NCBI GenBank assembly: GCA_015075185.1
Contig: JABTUW010000001.1
Location: forward strand, 1,426,001-1,490,000
Direction of reading: 5' to 3'
DNA from: Anaerolineales bacterium
GTDB lineage: Bacteria > Chloroflexota > Anaerolineae > 4572-78 > J111
DNA: 64,000 nucleotides
A program made the translations under genes and the position numbers. Below the pieces are notes generated by a model. It did no database searches, was not told where the DNA came from, and was given only the letters and a program-made list of their open reading frames with translations. Shown here piece by piece: positions 58,466 through 64,000 of the stretch (its first letter is position 1; each line of letters opens with the position of its first letter).

Positions 58466-59803
58466 ATGACCAAACTTACCTCACCCCCCGCCCGCCTGGC
58501 CTGGACCATTTGGGGCCTGGGCGCAATCTTTTACCTCATCGGCTTTTACCAGCGCGTTGCCCCCGCGGTGATGACCACCGAGTTGATGAATGCTTTTCAA
58601 ATCAACGCGGCAACGCTGGGCAACCTGTCGGCTTTTTATTTTTACAGTTACGTGGCCATGCAAGTCCCCACCGGCGTTCTGGCCGATACCTGGGGACCGC
58701 GCCGCCTGCTGGCCGGGGGAGCGCTGGTCTGCGGGGCGGGCACGCTGCTCTTTGCCCTGGCCCCTAACATCCTCTGGGCCGACGTGGGGCGGCTGCTGAT
58801 TGGCGGCTCGGCGGCGGTGGCTTTTGTGGGCATGCTCAAGCTGGCCGGCCACTGGTTTGCCCCGCGCCAGTATGCCCTGTCGGCGGGGTTGGCCCTGTTT
58901 GTCGGCGTGGTTGGGGCAGTGCTGGCCGGAGTGCCGCTGCAACTGCTGGTGGCTCAGTTTGGCTGGCGGGCGGTTATGCTGGTCTCGGCGGTGCTGCCGC
59001 TGCTGACCGGGGCAGCCATTTGGTGGCTGGTGCGCGATGACCCCAGCGAAAAGGGTTATACCAGTTACGCGCACCTCCCGGCGGCTTCGGCCCAATCTAC
59101 CCAGCCCGGATTTTTGGCGGGCCTGGGCCAGATCTTCCGCTACCGCAACGCCTGGTTGTTGTGCCTGATTCCGGGAGGGATCGTCGGCCCGGTCCTGACC
59201 TTTTCCGGGCTGTGGGGCGTCTCCTTCCTGACCAGCACCTACGGCCTGACAGCGACCCAGGCGGCGGCAGTCAACACCACCCTGCTGGTAACGTGGGCCG
59301 TGGGCGGCCCGATTTTTGGGGCGCTCTCCGACCGGATTGGCCGGCGCAAGCCGCTTTACGTCGGCGGGTGCGCTGTGGTAGTCCTGGGTTGGACGCTGGT
59401 TATTCTAACCCCGCAGATGCCGGTCTGGCTGCTTGTTGTGTTGCTGGCAATCACCGGATTTGCTTCCGGCTGCATGGTCGTCGGTTTTGCTTTTATGCGG
59501 GAGTCGGTGCCGCTGTATCTGGCTGGAACGGCCACCGGCTTGGCGAATATGGGGGTGATGATGGGGCCGATGCTCTTGCAGCCGGCGGTCAGTTGGATGT
59601 TGGACCAACGCTGGCAGGGCGAGATGCTCGATGGGGCCAGGCTCTACAGCCTGGAAGCGTACCAGGCCGGCTTTTCGCTCATGTTGGTCTGGGCCGGGCT
59701 GGCCTTGCTGCTCATTCTATTTACCCAGGAGACCTACTGCCGGCAACTGCTTTTGCCCGAAACTCCCGGTCATGAAGCAGTTGAGGTGATAAAGTCTACT
59801 TGA
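58466..59803 (+). CDS. MFS transporter
   Basis: 445 aa with about 12 transmembrane helices. GVLADTWGPRRLLAGG (motif A region) and GALSDRIGRRKPL after the central loop. YFYSYVAMQVPTG and the RVAPAVMTTEL start resemble organic-anion/hexuronate-type and oxalate-formate MFS members. The substrate is unknown. ATG 58466 is 13 nt after the subtilase stop; a weak ribosome site precedes it, so it may be coupled. It is not homologous in detail to the exporter at 9202. Confidence 0.82.
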   Translation: MTKLTSPPARLAWTIWGLGAIFYLIGFYQRVAPAVMTTELMNAFQINAATLGNLSAFYFYSYVAMQVPTGVLADTWGPRRLLAGGALVCGAGTLLFALAPNILWADVGRLLIGGSAAVAFVGMLKLAGHWFAPRQYALSAGLALFVGVVGAVLAGVPLQLLVAQFGWRAVMLVSAVLPLLTGAAIWWLVRDDPSEKGYTSYAHLPAASAQSTQPGFLAGLGQIFRYRNAWLLCLIPGGIVGPVLTFSGLWGVSFLTSTYGLTATQAAAVNTTLLVTWAVGGPIFGALSDRIGRRKPLYVGGCAVVVLGWTLVILTPQMPVWLLVVLLAITGFASGCMVVGFAFMRESVPLYLAGTATGLANMGVMMGPMLLQPAVSWMLDQRWQGEMLDGARLYSLEAYQAGFSLMLVWAGLALLLILFTQETYCRQLLLPETPGHEAVEVIKST

Positions 59804-59932
59804 GTGCTCAAAAAAGGACATGGTTCACAAACCTGGCCTGGACGAGCCGGATGCTGCGCAAAAAATGAACTAGTGCAAGTAACAAGCTGATAATTTGAAT
59901 AATTATGTAAAAAGTGGTTTGATAAGGGTATT

Positions 59933-61029
59933 ATGAGACCCTTATACGTCGGTAGATTAACCGAAGAAGAAACCACCGTATTAAAAGCAGGATTACGTTC
60001 GCCCTCGGCCTTTACCGTCAGACGATGCCAAATTCTGCTCAAGAGTGCCAAATGGCAGACAGCCAGCCAAATTGCCAAAGCATTGGACTGTAGCGATCAA
60101 ACGGTCAGAGAAGCCATCAGGGCTTACCATCAGGAAGGCCTAGATTGCCTCCGAGAGAAGTCGCACGCTCGGCACGATCAACAACCAACTATCAATGAGG
60201 CGGGCTGCGGCAGGCTCAAGGAAATCAGCCGCTTATCGCCCCGGACCTTTGGTTTTCAGACCAGTGTGTGGACCCGCCCTTTATTGGCTAAAGTGCTGTC
60301 CCAAGAAGGTTACACGGGCCAACAGGTTAGTCCGAGTGCCATCACCGCCGCCTTGAAACGAGTAGATGTGGCCTGGCGAAGGGCCAAACAGTGGCTTCGT
60401 AGCCCTGATCCGCATTATGAACGCCGAAAAAAAGACGAGATCAGTTAAAAAAATGGGCTACCCAACAGGATGATTGGCTCTTGGTCGACCAGGATGAGTG
60501 TTGGTTTAGTCGTTTTGCCCAACCGGCGATGCATGCCTTTGCTAAAACTGATGACAATTTACGGCTGGTTGAACGGACGCCAGCGAAAAATGAACCGGAC
60601 AAGGCCATTGCTTGCTATGGCGCTGTTTGTCAAGGCTCTCAAGAACGCTGGTTATTTTTTGCTGAGGGTCAACCGGATAGTGACAAAACCATCGCCTTTT
60701 TGCAGGCTTTGTTACAGATAGCCAAGCTGAAAGCGAAACGAGTTTTGGTCATCATTTGGGATAGAGCTTCCTGGCATGCCAGCAAACAAGTTAAACAGTG
60801 GGTTCGTCAACATAATCGCCAAGTTCGCCAGGAGGGTGGGGTTCGGCTGCTGACCTACCTGCTACCCTCCAAAAGCCCGTGGCTCAATCCCATGGAACCG
60901 ATTTGGCTTCATTCCAAACGTAAAGTAGTCGAGCCGGATGGCCCACTTTCGGTTAATGTTCTTAAAGAGCGATTGTGTTTTCTGTTCAACACTACTTTGG
61001 CTGATGCAACTCTCAAACTATCAGCCTGA
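59933..61029 (+). CDS. IS630 transposase (OrfA + OrfB joined by -1 frameshift)
   Basis: OrfA (59933-60448) is a helix-turn-helix DNA-binding part (TASQIAKALDCSDQTVREAI, ITAALKRVDVAWRRAKQWL). OrfB (frame from about 60433 to 61029) holds the DDE catalytic core: D in LLVDQDECWF, D in VIIWDRASWH and E in LNPMEPIWLH. An A-AAA-AAA heptamer at 60427-60433 sits in phase for a -1 slip before the OrfA stop, joining the frames into about 365 aa. All three acidic residues are intact, so the element may be active. Confidence 0.85.
60427..60433 (+). promoter_or_regulatory. Slippery heptamer for transposase frameshift
   Basis: A-AAA-AAA in the zero frame of OrfA (CGA AAA AAA) allows a -1 slip; the -1 frame then continues to the OrfB stop at 61029. 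Confidence 0.7.
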
Positions 61030-61055
61030 TGTTTGCACTAGGTCGAATGGCAGGA

Positions 61056-61481
61056 ATGATTCTTATCACCCCCGTTCTCGCGATTGACGAGAGTGAAATT
61101 CAGTATGAATTCGTCCGGGCTGCAGGGCCGGGCGGGCAAAATGTCAACAAAGTAGCCACAGCCGTCCAGCTTCGCTTCGATGCGGCCCATTCGCCCTCCC
61201 TGCCGGAGGAGGTCCGCCAGCGCCTGTTCCGGCTGGCCGGTAAACGGCTGACCGGCGACGGCGTGCTGGTGATCGAGGCCCGGCGCTTTCGCACGCAAGA
61301 GCAAAACCGGCAAGATGCCCTCGACCGGCTGGGGGTTCTGCTGCGCCGGGCCGCCGAACCAGCCAAACCCCGCCGCCCGACCCAGCGAACAGCCGCCTCG
61401 CAAGAGCGCCGCCTGGAAAGCAAACGCCGCCGCAGTGAGACCAAACGCACCCGCCGCTCCACCACAGTAGATGAGGACTAA
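61056..61481 (+). CDS. arfB: Alternative ribosome-rescue factor / peptidyl-tRNA hydrolase ArfB
   Basis: 141 aa. The GGQ motif of class-I release factors is at residues 26-28 (AAGPGGQNVNKVATAVQLRF). The C-terminal basic tail (RRLESKRRRSETKRTRRS) enters the mRNA channel of stalled ribosomes. It hydrolyses peptidyl-tRNA on non-stop complexes. ATG 61056 aligns with the usual start (MILITPVLAI as in MIVIS...); ATG 61047 is an alternative. The IS630 right end is 16 bp upstream, so its native promoter is lost or comes from the IS. Confidence 0.92.
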   Translation: MILITPVLAIDESEIQYEFVRAAGPGGQNVNKVATAVQLRFDAAHSPSLPEEVRQRLFRLAGKRLTGDGVLVIEARRFRTQEQNRQDALDRLGVLLRRAAEPAKPRRPTQRTAASQERRLESKRRRSETKRTRRSTTVDED

Positions 61482-61497
61482 ATCTAAAATAAAAAAT

Positions 61498-61517
61498 GCC
61501 GGGCAACATTGCCCGGC
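61498..61517 (-). terminator. Intrinsic terminator for the tag-AAC(3) operon
   Basis: GCCGGGCAA-CA-TTGCCCGGC. On the minus strand it is followed by ATTTTTTATTTT, so it terminates the minus-strand operon from 63055; on the plus strand it follows arfB without a T-run. Confidence 0.8.
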
Positions 61518-61665
61518 GCTCAAAAGGAGGAGAAGATTTGCTGGCTCGGTCATTAGCATGCGCCTTGACCGCTCAACGATTGCCAGTATACCTCCAAGCC
61601 CCCTTTTTAACTTGACGTCTCTACCACGTTGCCTTGCTGGATAGCCCACGCCCAGCCCACGCGCC

Positions 61666-62241
61666 TCATCCTGCCCCCATCTCCTTATAGCGGAAACAGT
61701 TAACAAGGTGGTCATTTACCAGCCCGGTTGCCTGCATAAACGCATAACAGATCGTCGGCCCAACAAACTTGAAGCCGCGTTTGAGCAAGTCTTTGCTCAT
61801 CTCCTCTGACTCGGGGGTTTGGACGGGGATTTCGGCCAGGGTGCGCCAGGCATTTTGCCGGGGCTGGCCGCCGACAAACTGCCAGATGTAAGCGTCGAAC
61901 GAACCAAATTCTTGCTGCACGGCCAGGCAGGCGCGGGCGTTGAGAATAGCCGCCTCGACCTTGCGCCGGTTGCGCACAATACCAGGATTCGCCAGCAGTG
62001 TCTCGATCTTGCGCTCGTTGTAACCGGCGATTTTAACAGCCTCGAAATTGTCAAATGCCTGCCGGTAGGTGTCGCGCTTCCTGAGAATAGTAATCCAGCT
62101 CAGGCCGGCCTGCGCCCCTTCCAGGATCAACATCTCAAACAAACGGCGGTCATCGTGAAGCGGCACACCCCATTCCTGGTCGTGATAAGCCAGATACAGC
62201 GGGTCTGCACCCACCCAGTCACAGCGTCTAACGGTTGTCAT
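61666..62241 (-). CDS. tag: DNA-3-methyladenine glycosylase I
   Basis: 191 aa. It excises 3-methyladenine from alkylated [22 protein letters not shown] at the start, [20 protein letters not shown] and [20 protein letters not shown] are Tag signatures, with Cys/His zinc residues at both ends of the protein. ATG 62241 is chosen by family start (MTTVRRCDW). It overlaps the upstream AAC(3)-like gene by 14 nt, so the two are coupled. Confidence 0.95.
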   Translation of the reverse strand: MTTVRRCDWVGADPLYLAYHDQEWGVPLHDDRRLFEMLILEGAQAGLSWITILRKRDTYRQAFDNFEAVKIAGYNERKIETLLANPGIVRNRRKVEAAILNARACLAVQQEFGSFDAYIWQFVGGQPRQNAWRTLAEIPVQTPESEEMSKDLLKRGFKFVGPTICYAFMQATGLVNDHLVNCFRYKEMGAG

Positions 62242-63055
62242 CTCTATTTCGCTCCATCCACTTAACGGCATGATCAACCAGGGGGCGCTGCGGCATCAAC
62301 AGAGCCGTGGCGCAGGCTACCCTACCGACCCGCACCAGGCCCGTCTGCCGGGTAAAATTTTCTCCAATCACTTCGAAATCAACGTCATTCCACTCCAAAT
62401 CGTCAAACTCAACCCACTGCCGCCCTTCGGCGAGACGCACCGGAGCGCCCGTTTTAAGAAATTTTTTGTGAGGATAATTGGCTCGATATTCGGCCAGGTG
62501 GAGTGAGGTATTATTGCCATGCCCTACGCCTAACAGCAAGACCCAGCCGTTCAGATCGTAAATGCGGGCCAGGGGTGAATAATCCCCCAGCCCAAACTCC
62601 AGGGAGTGAGCTTCGGTGATAAACGCCGCTTGCGGCCCTCGCGCGGTAAAAGATACCTGAGGATGGGCGCTGCGCCGGACGCCGGGCCGCTTACGAAAAC
62701 ACTCTGGGATAGCGCCCATGCCCCGCGTTGGGGTCAGGTTGGGATCGTAAGCCGGCATGGTTTGGCGGATAATTTCCCACCAAGCAGACGGAACCGGCGG
62801 GTTGCCCCAGGCGGCAGGGTCGGACAGGTCGCCGGAGTGCGTTGGCATGACCAGGGTGCCGCTCCGCCCCAGCAGTTTCTCCAGAGCCAGGATGACTGTA
62901 ACCGGGCCGCCACACACCCAGCCGAGAGCGCTGAGGGAGGAGTGCACTAGCAAAGTCATCCCCGGCTTAACTCCCAATTGAGCCAGGTCGGCGACCAGGG
63001 AGTCAACCGTGGCTGGCTTATCTTTAGTCCGTTGGATGGCGTCGTATTCGCTCAT
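62228..63055 (-). CDS. Aminoglycoside N(3)-acetyltransferase family protein
   Basis: 275 aa AAC(3)/YokD fold acetyl-CoA-dependent acetyltransferase. Motifs are [16 protein letters not shown] (with the conserved HSS), [14 protein letters not shown] and the [14 protein letters not shown] stretch with conserved His. [31 protein letters not shown] contains the Gly/His acetyl-CoA and antibiotic site. Chromosomal members such as YokD need not confer resistance. It precedes tag in the operon. Confidence 0.9.
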   Translation of the reverse strand: MSEYDAIQRTKDKPATVDSLVADLAQLGVKPGMTLLVHSSLSALGWVCGGPVTVILALEKLLGRSGTLVMPTHSGDLSDPAAWGNPPVPSAWWEIIRQTMPAYDPNLTPTRGMGAIPECFRKRPGVRRSAHPQVSFTARGPQAAFITEAHSLEFGLGDYSPLARIYDLNGWVLLLGVGHGNNTSLHLAEYRANYPHKKFLKTGAPVRLAEGRQWVEFDDLEWNDVDFEVIGENFTRQTGLVRVGRVACATALLMPQRPLVDHAVKWMERNRDDNR

Positions 63056-63351
63056 TTGACCCAGTCAATATAGCACGACTTCTCGCTTACGGCAATAAAA
63101 ACCGCGCGGCTTCTGGCCGATCCCAGGGTTATAGCCTGACAGACCTCCAAAATCTGCCAGGCCTTTTGATTCGATGCCAGCTAATTGTCCTCGATTAAAC
63201 CCCATCTCCCGGAAAACCAACCCTGCTTTAAACCTTTGGCAGATGACGTAACCCAGGGTTTACTGCTAAACTGAGAATTGTAACAATCGCTGCTTTAGCA
63301 ATTGCAGCGTTTTGAGCCAAAAACGTTAATCTACAACAGGAATTTTGAGAA

Positions 63352-63882
63352 ATGGGGAATATTTTACTATCTGATGGAACCAGGGTGACTCTCCGGCCAG
63401 TTCAGCCGGATGACGCCCTTCCAACACAAGAGATGCACCAACGTCTATCGCTGGTTAACATCTTCTATCGCTACCTTCGTCCACACCGGCCCGCCCCGGA
63501 AGAGATCGAGCACCTCTGCCGGCTCAATGAGAACGAAGGCGCGGCTTTTGTCGCCGTTTTGGAAACAAGGCCCACCAGGGTTGTCGGCCTGGCCTACTAC
63601 CTGCTTGAGCCTCAGCACCCGGACCTGACCACCGAGATGGCTATTCTGATCGAAGATAACTTTCAAGGACTGGGGCTGGGGTATGGATTGTTTCAACTGC
63701 TGAGAGAAAAGGCTGAGACGCAGCATGTCCAGGCTTTCAAGCTACTCCTTCATCCGAATAATCGGCAGATGATGCGCCTCATCCAACGGACCGGCTTACC
63801 GTTTGTCGAAAAAATGGTTCATGGTGTCCGAGAAGTGCAGCTTTTCCTTGAACCTGCTCTCGTACTCGAGCCAGCCGGGTAA
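63352..63882 (+). CDS. GNAT family acetyltransferase
   Basis: 176 aa. Motif A of the GNAT fold is EMAILIEDNFQGLGLGYGL with the acetyl-CoA pyrophosphate loop Q105-GLGLG-G. The start TRVTLRPVQPDDALPTQEMH is the common beta1-alpha1 start. A NRQMMRLIQRTGLPFV region is characteristic. The substrate is unknown. A short GCTGC/GCAGC palindrome lies 50 bp upstream. AGGAATTTTGAGA precedes the ATG. Confidence 0.88.
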   Translation: MGNILLSDGTRVTLRPVQPDDALPTQEMHQRLSLVNIFYRYLRPHRPAPEEIEHLCRLNENEGAAFVAVLETRPTRVVGLAYYLLEPQHPDLTTEMAILIEDNFQGLGLGYGLFQLLREKAETQHVQAFKLLLHPNNRQMMRLIQRTGLPFVEKMVHGVREVQLFLEPALVLEPAG

Positions 63883-63912
63883 GTTGAGCAGAAATATGGA
63901 GGTATTAACGCG

Positions 63913-64000
63913 ATGGAGTATTTCATCCTGGACCAGGGCCAGGCCAAACGTGAGCGGCTAAGGGCCGAAGCGCGGCATGAGGCGCTGTTGCAAGAGGCAA
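63913..64000 (+). CDS. Hypothetical protein, N-terminus only
   Basis: 29 codons from ATG 63913 to the window end without a stop: MEYFILDQGQAKRERLRAEA followed by a basic/acidic helix. GGAGGTATTAACGCG precedes the ATG as Shine-Dalgarno at somewhat long spacing. The rest of the gene is outside the window and no family can be assigned. Confidence 0.4.
   Translation, partial: MEYFILDQGQAKRERLRAEARHEALLQEA

Larger units (their letters stand above)
59871..61040 (+). mobile_element. IS630 family insertion sequence
   Basis: About 1.17 kb. Terminal inverted repeats GTGCAAGTAACAAGCTGATA (left, from 59873) and the right-end complement GTGCAAACATCAGGCTGATA match at most positions, and TA dinucleotides flank both ends (59871-59872, 61039-61040), as expected for IS630 target duplication. 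It encodes a DDE transposase in two overlapping frames. The right end lies only 16 bp before the arfB start. Confidence 0.9.

Noticed and set aside
62228..63055. AAC(3) gene as an acquired antibiotic-resistance gene
   Set aside because: It is coupled to tag in a chromosomal operon, with no mobile element around it on that side. The family includes non-resistance members.

Overview
The window looks like a chromosomal stretch of a GC-rich, free-living bacterium, most likely a member of Chloroflexota (Anaerolineae/Caldilineae-like). This is inferred from gene content and not from any marker-gene alignment. The signs are a giant STAND/TPR/BTAD regulator, a DUF5317 membrane protein, a serine/threonine kinase with an extracellular sugar-binding-like half, a fused PurS-PurL, a CAD-type dihydroorotase, and a very high density of short dispersed palindromic repeats between genes. 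No rRNA, tRNA, prophage or CRISPR array was recognised. Layout: 1-5.7 kb holds a truncated glycogen-debranching enzyme, a SixA-like phosphatase, a WecA/MraY-family sugar-phosphate transferase, an SDR epimerase and an iron alcohol dehydrogenase. 5.7-11.8 kb holds a C39-like peptidase with TPRs, an AMMECR1 protein, a lone DnaB-C ATPase behind a structured leader, an MFS exporter, and a DUF4395/thioredoxin pair behind an attenuator-type leader. 12-14.3 kb carries pyrC-pyrB on the minus strand. 14.4-29.9 kb is a purine cluster on the plus strand: guaB, a nucleotidyltransferase, purSL, a NACHT NTPase, purQ, purC, purF, purD, purM and purN. Together these cover most IMP-synthesis steps plus IMP to XMP; purB, purE/K and purH are not in the window. 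29.9-36.4 kb has two SPFH/band-7 proteins, a ParB-like protein with an internal duplication, a phosphoribosyltransferase, a two-domain VOC protein and a cell-surface protein. 36.5-42.6 kb has pth and then a minus-strand locus: STAND/TPR/BTAD regulator, two tiny signal-peptide-like peptides, an NHLP/Os1348-like small protein, small hypotheticals, DUF5317 and a single-domain response regulator. 42.6-49.2 kb has a candidate small RNA, ctaA, a DUF72 gene, recA, a structured recA-recX spacer, recX and rny. 49.4-56.6 kb has the kinase and an Att-like ABC exporter operon. 56.8-64 kb has an I9-like protein with a subtilase, another MFS protein, an IS630 element inserted just before arfB, tag, an AAC(3)-family gene, a GNAT gene and the start of one more gene. 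The most interesting signals are the regulator plus paired mini-peptide locus (38.6-42.6 kb), the attenuator leader before DUF4395 (10.6-10.9 kb), the candidate small RNA with an 11-bp-phased operator and a CCUCCU linker (42.88-43.01 kb), the NACHT NTPase inserted in the pur cluster, and dispersed repeats that sit on stop codons and have also been captured in frame inside purL, including an 8-bp tandem tract.
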